NCBI GenBank assembly: GCA_025618425.1
Contig: CM046837.1
Location: 26,779,793 to 26,843,792, forward strand
Length of the DNA: 64,000 nucleotides
Direction: 5' to 3'
From: Heliocidaris tuberculata
Lineage: Eukaryota; Echinodermata; Echinoidea; Camarodonta; Echinometridae
Below, one piece after another: positions 36,766 to 49,886 of this stretch. The notes beneath the pieces are model-generated. The model was not told the origin of the DNA. It was given only the letters and a program-made list of their open reading frames with translations, and did no database searches. Position 1 is the stretch's first letter; every line of letters begins with the position of its first letter. Position numbers and translations under genes: made by a program.

Positions 36766-38717
36766 CATTTTGGTGCAATTTGCATCCTCATCTGATTAGT
36801 CAGTAGTCGCATTATAAGATTGCAAATCGAATGAAAGCCTAGTAATACATTGCCAACGCTTTTCATGGGACATTTAGACGAATTTTACATTCATCTCGTA
36901 AATAGGATACAACCTGAAATACTATCATGGTGAATAGGAAAGCAAGTACAACATTTTGGTGCAATTTGCAATTTCATGCTATTAATTAGTAGTGCGTAAG
37001 TCGCATATAAGATTGCAAATCGAATCCAGGCTTTTTTAAACATTGCCAACGCTTTCAAAGGGACATTCAGACGGATTTTACATTTATCTCATGAATAGGA
37101 TACAACCTGAAATACTATCATGGTGAAGAGGAAAGCAAGTACAACATTTTGGTGCAATTTGCAATTTGCATCCTCATCTGATTAGTCAGTAGTCGCATTA
37201 TAAGATTGCAAATCGAATGAAAGCCTAGTAATACATTGCCAACGCTTTTCATGGGACATTTAGACGAATTTTACATTCATCTCGTAAATAGGATACAACC
37301 TGAAATACTATCATGGTGAAGAGGAAAGCAAGTACAACATTTTGGTGCAATTTGCAATTTCATGCTATTAATTAGTAGTGCGCAAGTCGTAATATAAGAT
37401 TACAAATCGAATCCAGGCCTGTTAAAACATTGCCAACGCTTTCAAAGGGACATTCAGACGAATTTTACATTTATCTCGTGAATAGGATACAACCTGAAAT
37501 ACTATCATGGTGAAGAGGAAAGCAAGTACAACATTTTGGTGCAATTTGCAATTTCATACTATTAATTAGTAGTGCGCAAGTCGCATTATAAGATTGCAAA
37601 TCGAATGAAAAACCTATTAAAACATGATTGCCAACGCTTTAAAAGGGACTTTCAGACGAATTTTACATCTTCTTTGCAGACTTGGATGCTTTATAACTTT
37701 CCAACGCGAATAGGATAGAAGCTGAAAATACTGCCATGCTGTAGAAGAGCGCAAGTACAACATTTTGGTGCAATTTGCATCCTCATCTGATTAGTCAGTA
37801 GTCGCATTATAAGATTGCAAATCGAATGAAAGCCTAGTAATACATTGCCAACGCTTTTCATGGGACATTTAGACGAATTTTACATTTATCTCGTAAATAG
37901 GATACAACCTGAAAATACTATCATGGTGAAGAGGAAAGCAAGTACAACATTTTGGTGCAATTCGCAATCTCATACGATTAGTTAGTAGTGCGTAAGTCGC
38001 ATTATAAGATTGCAAATCGAATGAAAGCCTAGTAATACATTGCCAACGCTTTTCATGGGACATTTAGACGAATTTTACATTCATCTCGTGAATAGGATAC
38101 AACCTGAAATACTATCATGGTGAAGAGGAAAGCAAGTACAACATTTTGGTGCAATTTGCAATTTCATGCTATTAATTAGTAGTGCGCAAGTCGTAATAAA
38201 AGATTACAAATCGAATCCAGGCCTGTTAAAACATTGCCAACGCTTTCAAAGGGACATTCAGACGAATTTTACATTTATCTCGTGAATAGGATACAACCTG
38301 AAATACTATCATGGTGAAGAGGAAAGCAAGTACAACATTTTGGTGCAATTTGCAATTTCATACTATTAATTAGTAGTGCAAAAGTCGCGTTATAAGATTG
38401 CAAATTTGAATGAAAGACCTATTAAAACATTGCCAACGCTTTCAAAGGGATTTTCAGACGAATCTTACATCTACTTGGCAGACTTGAATGCTTTATAACT
38501 TTCCAACGCGAATAGGTTACAAGCTGAAAATACTGCCATGCTGTAAACGAGCGCAAGTACAACATTTTGGCGCAATTTGCATCCTCATCTGATTAGTCAG
38601 TAGTCGCATTATAAGATTGCAAATCGAATGAAAGCCTAGTAATACATTGCGAACGCTTTTCATGGGACATTTAGACGAATTTTACATTCATCTCGTAAAT
38701 AGGATACAACCTGAAAT

Positions 38718-38748
38718 AGCATGGTAGCATGATAGCATGATAGCATGG
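38718..38748 (+). repeat. GCATGRTA mini-array, slot 16
   Basis: Standard 31-bp, period-8 run. Confidence 0.92.
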
Positions 38749-40736
38749 TGAAGAGGAAAGCAAGTACAACATTTTGGTGCAACTTGCAATTTCATACTAT
38801 TAATTGGTAGTGCGCAAGTCGCATTATAAGATTGCAAATCGAAGCCAGGCCTGTTAAAACATTGCCAACGATTTCAAAAGGACATTTAGACGAATTTTAC
38901 ATTCATCTCGTGAATAGTATACAACCTGAAATACTATCATGGTGAAGAGGAAAGCAGGTACAACATTATGGTGCAATTTACAATTTCATACTATTAATTG
39001 GTAGTGGGCAAGTCGCATTATAAGATTGCAAATCGAATGAAAAACCTATTAAAACATTGCCAACGCTTTCAAAGGGATTTTCAGACGAATCTTACATCTA
39101 CTTGGCAGACTTGGATGCTTTATAACTTTCCAACGCGAATAGGTTACAAGCTGAAAATACTGCCATGCTGTAGAACAGCGCACGTACAAACTCGTGGTAC
39201 AATTTGCAATCTCATCAGATTAGTTAGAAGTGCGTAAGTCGCATTATAAGATTGCAAATCGAATGAAAGCCTAGTAATACATTGCCAACGCTTTTCATAG
39301 GACATTTAGACGAATTTTACATTCATCTCGTGAATAGGATACAACCTGAAAATACTACCATACTGAAGAAGAGCGCAAGTACAACCTCGTGGTGCAATTT
39401 GCAATCTCATACGATTAGTCAGTAGTGCGCAAGTTGCATTATAAGATTGCAAATCGAATGAAAGCCTAGTAATACATTGCCAACGCTTTTCATGGGACAT
39501 TTAGACGAATTTTACATTTATCTCGTGAATAGGATACAACCTAAAAATACTATCATGGTGAAGAGGAAAGCAAGTAAAACATTTTGGTACAATTTGCAAT
39601 CTCATACTATTAGTTAGTAGTGCGTAAGTCGCATTATAAGATTGCAAATCGAATGAAAGCCTAGTAATACATTGCCAACGCTTTTCATGGGACATTTAGA
39701 CGAATTTTACATTCATCTCGTGAATAGGATACAACCTGAAATACTATCATGGTGAAGAGGAAAGCAAGTACAACATTTTGGTGCAATTTGCAATTTCATG
39801 CTATTAATTAGTAGTGCGCAAGTCGTTATATAAGATTGGAACTCGAATCCAGGCTTTTTTAAACATTGCCAACGCTTTCAAAGGGACATTCAGACGGATT
39901 TTACATTTATCTCATGAATAGGATACAACCTGAAATACTATCATGGTGAAGAGGAAAGCAAGTACAACATTTTGGTGCAATTAGCAATTTCATATTATTA
40001 ATTAGTAGTGCGCAAGTCGGATTATAAGATGGCAAATCGAATGAAAAACCTATTAAAACATTGCCAACGCTTTCAAAGGGACTTTCAGACGGATTTTACA
40101 TCTACTTTGCAGACTTGGATGCTTTTATAACTTTCCAACGCGAATAGGATAGAAGCTGAAAATACTGCCATGCTGTAGAAGAGCGCAAGTACAACATTTT
40201 GGTGCAATTTGCATCCTCATCTGATTAGTCAGTAGTCGCATTATAAGATTGCAAATCGAATGAAAGCCTAGTAATACATTGCCAACGCTTTTCATGGGAC
40301 ATTTAGACGAATTTTACATTCATCTCGTAAATAGGATACAACCTGAAATACTATCATGGTGAAGAGGAAAGCAAGTACAACATTTTGGTGCAATTTGCAA
40401 TTTCATGCTATTAATTAGTAGTGCGCAAGTCGTAATATAAGATTGGAACTCGAATCCAGGCTTTTTTAAACATTGCCAACGCTTTCAAAGGGACATTCAG
40501 ACGGATTTTACATTTATCTCATGAATAGGATACAACCTGAAATACTATCATGGTGAAGAGGAAAGCAAGTACAACATTATGGTGCCATTTGCAATTTGCA
40601 TCCTCATCTGATTAGTCAGTAGTCGCATTACAAAATTGCAAATCGAATGAAAGCCTAGTAATACATTGCCAACGCTTTTCATGGGACATTTAGACGAATT
40701 TTACATTCATCTCGTAAATAGGATACAACCTGAAAT

Positions 40737-40767
40737 AGCATGGTAGCATGATAGCATGATAGCATGG
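40737..40767 (+). repeat. GCATGRTA mini-array, slot 27
   Basis: Standard 31-bp, period-8 run. Confidence 0.92.
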
Positions 40768-42593
40768 TGAAGAGGAAAGCAAGTACAACATTTTGGTGCA
40801 ACTTGCAATTTCATACTATTAATTGGTAGTGCGCAAGTCGCATTATAAGATTGCAAATCGAATCCAGGCCTGTTAAAACATTGCCAACGTTTTCAAAAGG
40901 ACATTTAGACGAATTTTACATTCATCTCGTGAATAGGATACAACCTGAAATACTATCATGGTGAAGAGGAAAGCAGGTACAACATTATGGTGCAATTTGC
41001 AATTTCATACTATTAATTGGTAGTGCGCAAGTCGCATTATAAGATTACAAATCGAATGAAAAACCTATTAAAACATGATTGCCAACGCTTTAAAAGGGAC
41101 TTTCAGACGAATTTTACATCTACTTTGCAGACTTGGATGCTTTATAACTTTCCAACGCGAATAGGTTACAAGCTGAAAATACTACCATGCTGTAGAAGAG
41201 CGCAAGTACAACCTCGTGGTGCAATTCGCAATCTCATACGATTAGTTAGTAGTGATAAATCGCATTATAAGATTGCAAATCGAATGAAAACCTAGTAATA
41301 CATTGCCAACGCTTTTCATGGGACATTTAGACGAATTTTACATTCATCTCGTGAATAGGATACAACCTGAAATACTATCATGGTGAAGAGGAAAGCAAGT
41401 ACAACATTTTGGTGCAATTAGCAATTTCATATTATTAATTAGTAGTGCGCAAGTCGGATTATAAGATGGCAAATCGAATGAAAAACCTATTAAAACATTG
41501 CCAACGCTTTCAAAGGGACTTTCAGACGGATTTTACATCTACTTTGCAGACTTGGATGCTTTTATAACTTTCCAACGCGAATAGGATAGAAGCTGAAAAT
41601 ACTGCCATGCTGTAGAAGAGCGCAAGTACAACATTTTGGTGCAATTTGCATCCTCATCTGATTAGTCAGTAGTCGCATTATAAGATTGCAAATCGAATGA
41701 AAGCCTAGTAATACATTGCCAACGCTTTCAAAGGGACATTCAGACAAATTTTACATTCATCTCGTGAATAGGATACAACCTGAAATACTATCATGGTGAA
41801 GAGGAAAGCAAGTACAACATTTTGGTGCAATTTGCAATTTCATACTATTAATTAGTAGTGCGCAAGTCGTTACATAAGATTACAAATCGAATCCAGGCCT
41901 GTTAAAACATTGCCAACGCTTTCAAAGGGACATTCAGACGAATTTTACATTTATCTCGTGAATAGGATACAACCTGATATACTATCATGGTGAAGAGGAA
42001 AGCAAGTACAACATTATGGTGCAATTTGCAATTTCATACTATTAATTGGTAGTGCGCAAGTCGCATTATAAGATTGCAAATCGAATCCAGGCCTGTTAAA
42101 ACATTGCCAACGTTTTCAAAGGGACATTCAGACGAATTTTACATTCATCTCGTGAATAGGATACAACCTGAAATACTATCATGGTGAAGAGGAAAGCAAG
42201 TACAACATTTTGGTGCAATTTGCAATTTCATGCTATTAATTAGTAGTGCGCAAGTCGTAATATAAGATTGGAACTCGAATCCAGGCTTTTTTAAACATTG
42301 CCAACGCTTTCAAAGGGACATTCAGACGAATTTTACATTTATCTCATGAATAGGATACAACCTGAAATACTATCATGGTGAAGAGGAAAGCAAGTACAAC
42401 ATTTTGGTACAATTTGCAATCTCATACTATTAGTTAGTAGTGCGTAAGTCGCATTATAAGATTGCAAATCGAATGAAAGCCTAGTAATACATTGCCAACG
42501 CTTTTCATGGGACATTTAGACGAATTTTACATTCATCTCGTGAATAGGATACAACCTGAAATACTATCATGGTGAAGAGGAAAGCAAGTACAA

Positions 42594-42787
42594 CATTTTG
42601 GTGCAATTTGCAATTTCATACTATTAATTAGTAGTGCGCAAGTCGTTACATAAGATTACAAATCGAATCCAGGCCTGTTAAAACATTGCCAACGCTTTCA
42701 AAGGGACATTCAGACGAATTTTACATTTATCTCGTGAATAGGATACAACCTGAAATACTATCATGGTGAAGAGGAAAGCAAGTACAA
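42594..42787 (+). repeat. Extra slot-12-like A unit between slots 4 and 5
   Basis: CGTTACATAAG unit ending ATCTCGTG and CCTGAAATAC. It makes this HOR type one unit longer than the reference and is shared with 30550-30743 and 50666-50859. Confidence 0.86.
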
Positions 42788-42981
42788 CATTTTGGTGCAA
42801 TTTGCAATTTCATGCTATTAATTAGTAGTGCGCAAGTCGTAATATAAGATTGGAACTCGAATCCAGGCTTATTAAAACATTGCCAACGCTTTCAAAGGGA
42901 TATTCAGACGAATTTTACATTTATCTCATGAATAGGATACAACCTGATATACTATCATGGTGAAGAGGAAAGCAAGTACAA

Positions 42982-43063
42982 CATTATGGTGCAATTTTAC
43001 ATTTATCTCATGAATAGGATACAACCTGAAATACTATCATGGTGAAAAGGAAAGCAAGTACAA
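42982..43063 (+). repeat. E truncated monomer, slot 6
   Basis: 82 bp, standard junction, with GGTGAAAAGG as in copies 1 and 2. Confidence 0.9.
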
Positions 43064-43865
43064 CATTATGGTGCAATTTGCAATTTCATACTATTAATTG
43101 GTAGTGCGCAAGTCGCATTATAAGATTGCGAATCGAATGAAAAACCTATTAAAACATGATTGCCAACGCTTTCAAAGGGATTTTCAGACGAATCTTACAT
43201 CTACTTGGCAGACTTGGATGCTTTATAACTTTCCAACGCGAATAGGTTACAAGCTGAAAATACTACCATGCTGTAGAAGAGCGCAAGTACAACATTTTGG
43301 TGCAATTTGCATCCTCATCTGATTAGTCAGTAGTCGCATTATAAGATTGCAAATCGAATGAAAGCCTAGTAATACATTGCCAACGCTTTTCATGGGACAT
43401 TTAGACGAATTTTACATTCATCTCGTAAATAGGATACAACCTGAAATACTATCATGGTGAAGAGGAAAGCAAGTACAACATTTTGGTGCAATTTGCAATT
43501 TCATGCTATTAATTAGTAGTGCGCAAGTCGTAATATAAGATTGGAACTCGAATCCAGGCTTTTTTAAACATTGCCAACGCTTTCAAAGGGACATTCAGAC
43601 GGATTTTACATTTATCTCATGAATAGGATACAACCTGAAATACTATCATGGTGAAGAGGAAAGCAAGTACAACATTATGGTGCCATTTGCAATTTGCATC
43701 CTCATCTGATTAGTCAGTAGTCGCATTATAAGATTGCAAATCGAATGAAAGCCTAGTAATACATTGCCAACGCTTTTCATGGGACATTTAGACGAATTTT
43801 ACATTCATCTCGTGAATAGGATACAACCTGAAATACTATCATGGTGAAGAGGAAAGCAAGTACAA

Positions 43866-46134
43866 CATTTTGGTGCAATTTGCAATTTCATGCTATTAAT
43901 TAGTAGTGCGCAAGTCGTAATAAAAGATTACAAATCGAATCCAGGCCTGTTAAAACATTGCCAACGCTTTCAAAGGGACATTCAGACGAATTTTACATTT
44001 ATCTCGTGAATAGGATACAACCTGAAATACTATCATGGTGAAGAGGAAAGCAAGTACAACATTTTGGTGCAATTTGCAATTTCATACTATTAATTAGTAG
44101 TGCAAAAGTCGCGTTATAAGATTGCAAATTTGAATGAAAGACCTATTAAAACATTGCCAACGCTTTCAAAGGGATTTTCAGACGAATCTTACATCTACTT
44201 GGCAGACTTGGATGCTTTATAACTTTCCAACGCGAATAGGTTACAAGCTGAAAATACTGCCATGCTGTAAACGAGCGCAAGTACAACATTTTGGCGCAAT
44301 TTGCATCCTCATCTGATTAGTCAGTAGTCGCATTATAAGATTGCAAATCGAATGAAAGCCTAGTAATACATTGCGAACGCTTTTCATGGGACATTTAGAC
44401 GAATTTTACATTCATCTCGTCAATAGGATACAACCTGAAATAGCATGGTAGCATGATAGCATGATAGCATGGTGAAGAGGAAAGCAAGTACAACATTTTG
44501 GTGCAACTTGCAATTTCATACTATTAATTGGTAGTGCGCAAGTCGCATTATAAGATTGCAAATCGAAGCCAGGCCTGTTAAAACATTGCCAACGATTTCA
44601 AAAGGACATTTAGACGAATTTTACATTCATCTCGTGAATAGTATACAACCTGAAATACTATCATGGTGAAGAGGAAAGCAGGTACAACATTATGGTGCAA
44701 TTTACAATTTCATACTATTAATTGGTAGTGGGCAAGTCGCATTATAAGATTGCAAATCGAATGAAAAACCTATTAAAACATTGCCAACGCTTTCAAAGGG
44801 ATTTTCAGACGAATCTTACATCTACTTGGCAGACTTGGATGCTTTATAACTTTCCAACGCGAATAGGTTACAAGCTGAAAATACTGCCATGCTGTAGAAC
44901 AGCGCACGTACAAACTCGTGGTACAATTTGCAATCTCATCAGATTAGTTAGTAGTGCGTAAGTCGCATTATAAGATTGCAAATCGAATGAAAGCCTAGTA
45001 ATACATTGCCAACGCTTTTCATAGGACATTTAGACGAATTTTACATTCATCTCGGGAATAGGATACAACCTGAAAATACTACCATACTGAAGAAGAGCGC
45101 AAGTACAACCTCGTGGTGCAATTTGCAATCTCATACGATTAGTTAGTAGTGCGCAAGTTGCATTATAAGATTGCAAATCGAATGAAAGCCTAGTAATACA
45201 TTGCCAACGCTTTTCATGGGACATTTAGACGAATTTTACATTCATCTCGTGAATAGGATACAACCTGAAATACTATCATGGTGAAGAGGAAAGCAAGTAC
45301 AACATTTTGGTGCAATTTGCAATTTCATGCTATTAATTAGTAGTGCGCAAGTCGTAATATAAGATTGGAACTCGAATCCAGGCTTTTTAAACATTGCCAA
45401 CGCTTTCAAAGGGACATTTAGACGGATTTTACATTTATCTCATGAATAGGATACAACCTGAAATACTATCATGGTGAAGAGGAAAGCAAGTACAACATTT
45501 TGGTGCAATTTGCAATTTCATACTATTAATTAGTAGTGCAAAAGTCGCGTTATAAGATTGCAAATCGAATGAAAAACCTATTAAAACATTGCCAACGCTT
45601 TCAAAGGGATTTTCAGACGAATCTTACATCTACTTGGCAGACTTGGATGCTTTATAACTTTCCAACGCGAATAGGTTACAAGCTGAAAATACTGCCATGC
45701 TGTAGAACAGCGCACGTACAACCTCGTGGTGCAATTTGCAATCTCATACGATTAGTTAGTAGTGCGCAAGTCGGATTATAAGATGGCAAATCGAATGAAA
45801 AACCTATTAAAACATTGCCAACGCTTTCAAAGGGACTTTCAGACGGATTTTACATCTACTTTGCAGACTTGGATGCTTTTATAACTTTCCAACGCGAATA
45901 GGATAGAAGCTGAAAATACTGCCATGCTGTAGAAGAGCGCAAGTACAACATTTTGGTGCAATTTGCATCCTCATCTGATTAGTCAGTAGTCGCATTATAA
46001 GATTGCAAATCGAATGAAAGCCTAGTAATACATTGCCAACGCTTTTCATGGGATATTCAGACGAATTTTACATTTATTTCATGAATAGGTTACAACCTGA
46101 TATACTATCATGGTGAAGAGGAAAGCAAGTACAC
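43866..46134 (+). repeat. HOR slots 14-20 and 23, then 15/10 chimera
   Basis: Unit starts 43866 (slot 14), about 44060 (15, C), 44287 (16, D), 44494 (17), 44688 (18, C), 44914 and 45109 (only two B units), 45303 (slot 23), about 45496 (a C with GCAAAAGTCGCG, slot 15-like), about 45722 (a unit starting as slot-20-like B and continuing as slot 10/24 C with CGGATTATAAGATGG) and 45949 (B186 with CATGGGATATTCAG). A structure like the last three, C then B/C chimera, occurs at 36316-36765. Confidence 0.82.
44442..44472 (+). repeat. GCATGRTA mini-array, slot 16
   Basis: Standard run, preceded by CTCGTCAATAGG rather than CTCGTAAATAGG. Confidence 0.92.
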
Positions 46135-46216
46135 CATTATGGTGCAATTTTACATATATCTCATGAATAGGATACAACCTGATATACTATCATGGTGAAG
46201 AGGAAAGCAAGTACAA
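46135..46216 (+). repeat. E2 truncated monomer
   Basis: 82 bp with TACACCATTATGG and TTTACATATATCTC. The unit before it has CATGGGATATTCAG and AATAGGTTACAACC, closely similar to the unit before the E2 at 10580. Confidence 0.9.
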
Positions 46217-47401
46217 CATTTTGGTGCAATTTGCAATTTCATATTATTAATTGGTAGTGCGCAAGTCGCATTATAAGATTGCGAATCGAATGAAAAACCT
46301 ATTAAAACATGATTGCCAATGCTTTAAAAGGGACTTTCAGACGAATTTTACATCTTCTTTGCAGACTTGGATGCTTTATAACTTTCCAAGGCGAATAGGA
46401 TAGAAGCTGAAAATACTGCCATGCTGTAGAAGAGCGCAAGTACAACATTTTGGTGCAATTTGCATCCTCATCTGATTAGTCAGTAGTCGCATTATAAGAT
46501 TGCAAATCGAATGAAAGCCTAGTAATACATTGCCAACGCTTTTCATGGGACATTTAGACGAATTTTACATTTATCTCGTAAATAGGATACAACCTGAAAA
46601 TACTATCATGGTGAAGAGGAAAGCAAGTACAACATTTTGGTGCAATTCGCAATCTCATACGATTAGTTAGTAGTGCGTAAGTCGCATTATAAGATTGCAA
46701 ATCGAATGAAAGCCTAGTAATACATTGCCAACGCTTTTCATGGGACATTTAGACGAATTTTACATTCATCTCGTGAATAGGATACAACCTGAAATACTAT
46801 CATGGTGAAGAGGAAAGCAAGTACAACATTTTGGTGCAATTTGCAATTTCATGCTATTAATTAGTAGTGTGCAAGTCGTAATAAAAGATTGCAAATCGAA
46901 TCCAGGCCTGTTAAAACATTGCCAACGCTTTCAAAGGGACATTCAGACGAATTTTACATTTATCTCGTGAATAGGATACAACCTGAAATACTATCATGGT
47001 GAAGAGGAAAGCAAGTACAACATTTTGGTGCAATTTGCAATTTCATACTATTAATTAGTAGTGCAAAAGTCGCGTTATAAGATTGCAAATCGAATGAAAG
47101 ACCTATTAAAACATTGCCAACGCTTTCAAAGGGATTTTCAGACGAATCTTACATCTACTTGGCAGACTTGGATGCTTTATAACTTTCCAACGCGAATAGG
47201 TTACAAGCTGAAAATACTGCCATGCTGTAAACGAGCGCAAGTACAACATTTTGGTGCAATTTGCATCCTCATCTGATTAGTCAGTAGTCGCATTATAAGA
47301 TTGCAAATCGAATGAAAGCCTAGTAATACATTGCCAACGCTTTTCATGGGACATTTAGACGAATTTTACATTCATCTCGTAAATAGGATACAACCTGAAA
47401 T

Positions 47402-47432
47402 AGCATGGTAGCATGATAGCATGATAGCATGG
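47402..47432 (+). repeat. GCATGRTA mini-array, slot 16-like
   Basis: Standard run in a D unit that has ATTGCCAACGC rather than the usual slot 16 ATTGCGAACGC. Confidence 0.92.
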
Positions 47433-47648
47433 TGAAGAGGAAAGCAAGTACAACATTTTGGTGCAATTTGCAATTTCATACTATTAATTGGTAGTGCGCA
47501 AGTCGCATTATAAGATTGCAAATCGAATCCAGGCCTGTTAAAACATTGCCAACGCTTTCAAAAGGACATTTAGACGAATTTTACATTCATCTCGTGAATA
47601 GGATACAACCTAAAAATACTATCATGGTGAAGAGGAAAGCAAGTAAAA

Positions 47649-49886
47649 CATTTTGGTACAATTTGCAATCTCATACTATTAGTTAGTAGTGCGTAAGTCG
47701 CATTATAAGATTGCAAATCGAATGAAAGCCTAGTAATACATTGCCAACGCTTTTCATGGGACATTTAGACGAATTTTACATTCATCTCGTGAATAGGATA
47801 CAACCTGAAATACTATCATGGTGAAGAGGAAAGCAAGTACAACATTTTGGTGCAATTTGCAATTTCATGCTATTAATTAGTAGTGCGCAAGTCGTAATAT
47901 AAGATTGGAACTCGAATCCAGGCTTTTTTAAACATTGCCAACGCTTTCAAAGGGACATTCAGACGGATTTTACATTTATCTCATGAATAGGATACAACCT
48001 GAAATACTATCATGGTGAAGAGGAAAGCAAGTACAACATTTTGGTGCAATTAGCAATTTCATATTATTAATTAGTAGTGCGCAAGTCGGATTATAAGATG
48101 GCAAATCGAATGAAAAACCTATTAAAACATTGCCAACGCTTTCAAAGGGACTTTCAGACGGATTTTACATCTACTTTGCAGACTTGGATGCTTTTATAAC
48201 TTTCCAACGCGAATAGGATAGAAGCTGAAAATACTGCCATGCTGTAGAAGAGCGCAAGTACAACATTTTGGTGCAATTTGCATTCTCATCTGATTAGTCA
48301 GTAGTCGCATTATAAGATTGCAAATCGAATGAAAGCCTAGTAATACATTGCCAACGCTTTTCATGGGACATTTAGACGAATTTTACATTCATCTCGTAAA
48401 TAGGATACAACCTGAAATACTATCATGGTGAATAGGAAAGCAAGTACAACATTTTGGTGCAATTTGCAATTTCATGCTATTAATTAGTAGTGCGCAAGTC
48501 GTAATATAAGATTGGAACTCGAATCCAGGCTTTTTTAAACATTGCCAACGCTTTCAAAGGGACATTCAGACGGATTTTACATTTATCTCATGAATAGGAT
48601 ACAACCTGAAATACTATCATGGTGAAGAGGAAAGCAAGTACAACATTATGGTGCCATTTGCAATTTGCATCCTCATCTGATTAGTCAGTAGTCGCATTAC
48701 AAGATTGCAAATCGAATGAAAGCCTAGTAATACATTGCCAACGCTTTTCATGGGACATTTAGACGAATTTTACATTCATCTCGTAAATAGGATACAACCT
48801 GAAATAGCATGGTAGCATGATAGCATGATAGCATGGTGAAGAGGAAAGCAAGTACAACATTTTGGTGCAACTTGCAATTTCATACTATTAATTGGTAGTG
48901 CGCAAGTCGCATTATAAGATTGCAAATCGAATCCAGGCCTGTTAAAACATTGCCAACGTTTTCAAAAGGACATTTAGACGAATTTTACATTCATCTCGTG
49001 AATAGGATACAACCTGAAATACTATCATGGTGAAGAGGAAAGCAGGTACAACATTATGGTGCAATTTGCAATTTCATACTATTAATTGGTAGTGCGCAAG
49101 TCGCATTATAAGATTACAAATCGAATGAAAAACCTATTAAAACATGATTGCCAACGCTTTAAAAGGGACTTTCAGACGAATTTTACATCTACTTTGCAGA
49201 CTTGGATGCTTTATAACTTTCCAACGCGAATAGGTTACAAGCTGAAAATACTACCATGCTGTAGAAGAGCGCAAGTACAACCTCGTGGTGCAATTCGCAA
49301 TCTCATACGATTAGTTAGTAGTGACAAATCGCATTATAAGATTGCAAATCGAATGAAAACCTAGTAATACATTGCCAACGCTTTTCATGGGACATTTAGA
49401 CGAATTTTACATTCATCTCGTGAATAGGATACAACCTGAAATACTATCATGGTGAAGAGGAAAGCAAGTACAACATTTTGGTGCAATTAGCAATTTCATA
49501 TTATTAATTAGTAGTGCGCAAGTCGGATTATAAGATGGCAAATCGAATGAAAAACCTATTAAAACATTGCCAACGCTTTCAAAGGGACTTTCAGACGGAT
49601 TTTACATCTACTTTGCAGACTTGGATGCTTTTATAACTTTCCAACGCGAATAGGATAGAAGCTGAAAATACTGCCATGCTGTAGAAGAGCGCAAGTACAA
49701 CATTTTGGTGCAATTTGCATCCTCATCTGATTAGTCAGTAGTCGCATTATAAGATTGCAAATCGAATGAAAGCCTAGTAATACATTGCCAACGCTTTCAA
49801 AGGGACATTCAGACGAATTTTACATTCATCTCGTGAATAGGATACAACCTGAAATACTATCATGGTGAAGAGGAAAGCAAGTACAA
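47649..49886 (+). repeat. HOR slots 22-32
   Basis: Unit starts 47649 (22), 47843 (23), 48037 (24, C), 48264 (25), 48450 (26), 48644 (27, D), 48858 (28), 49052 (29, C), 49281 (30), 49474 (31, C), 49701 (32), then slot 1 at 49887. Highly similar to the same slots at 27924-30161 and 39580-41817. Slot 30 has AGTGACAAATCGC where other copies have AGTGATAAATCGC or AGTGAAAAATCGC. Confidence 0.9.
48806..48836 (+). repeat. GCATGRTA mini-array, slot 27
   Basis: Standard 31-bp, period-8 run. Confidence 0.92.

Larger units (their letters stand above)
30162..38141 (+). repeat. Rearranged HOR mosaic
   Basis: Begins as slot 1 (30162), then a slot 2/4 chimera (30356), an extra slot-12-like A (30550), slot 5 (30744), E (30938), C (31020), slots 8-12 (31249-32242), and slot 2-, 3-, 4- and 5-like units (32243, 32437, 32633, 32827). 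B units follow at 33022 and 33217, then E (33411), C (33493), D (33722), A (33929), C (34121), three B (34347, 34542, 34736), E (34930), C (35012), D (35238), a hybrid unit (35445), two truncated units (35638-35928), B (35929), A (36123), C (36316), a chimeric C (36542), then B186, A, a D-like unit without the 8-bp run (37145), A, C (37532), B186 and B up to 38141. Small indels are frequent from 33.9 to 37 kb. Confidence 0.83.
38142..41817 (+). repeat. HOR slots 14-32 (one B fewer)
   Basis: Unit starts 38142 (slot 14), 38336 (15, C), 38563 (16, D), 38770, 38964 (18, C), 39190, 39385, 39580 (three B instead of four), 39774 (23), 39968 (24, C), 40195, 40381, 40575 (27, D), 40789, 40983 (29, C), 41212, 41405 (31, C), 41632 (32), with slot 1 resuming at 41818. 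The slot 15 unit has GACTTGAATGC instead of GACTTGGATGC (about 38483), a variant shared with the slot 15 units near 53580 and 56890. This marks common ancestry with the 3,311-bp duplication farther right. Confidence 0.9.
41818..43865 (+). repeat. HOR slots 1-7 with extra unit, then slots 25-27-like
   Basis: Starts with slots 1-4 (41818, 42012, 42206, 42400), an inserted slot-12-like A unit (42594, CGTTACATAAG), slot 5 (42788), E (42982) and C (43064). The C unit runs into GCAATTTGCATCC and so into slot 25-like B186 (43293), slot 26 (43479) and a slot 27-like unit (about 43673) with GCCATTTGCAATTTGC but without the GCATGATA run. Slots 8-24 are skipped. The C unit at 43064 is itself mixed: its left part has the slot 7 CATGATTGCC, while its middle has the TTTTCAGACGAATC form typical of slots 15 and 18. 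Confidence 0.83.
46135..47648 (+). repeat. E2-type module leading into slots 14-17
   Basis: Contains the E2 unit (46135), C (46217), B186 (about 46446), B (about 46633), slot 14 (about 46827), slot 15-like C, D (GCATGATA run at 47402) and a slot 17-like A, then joins a slot 22-like B at 47649. Slots 18-21 are missing. The AAGTAAAACATTTTGGTAC variant of the B unit at 47649 is the normal hallmark of slot 22, so the join point is in the preceding A unit, which ends in CCTAAAAATAC. Confidence 0.82.
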
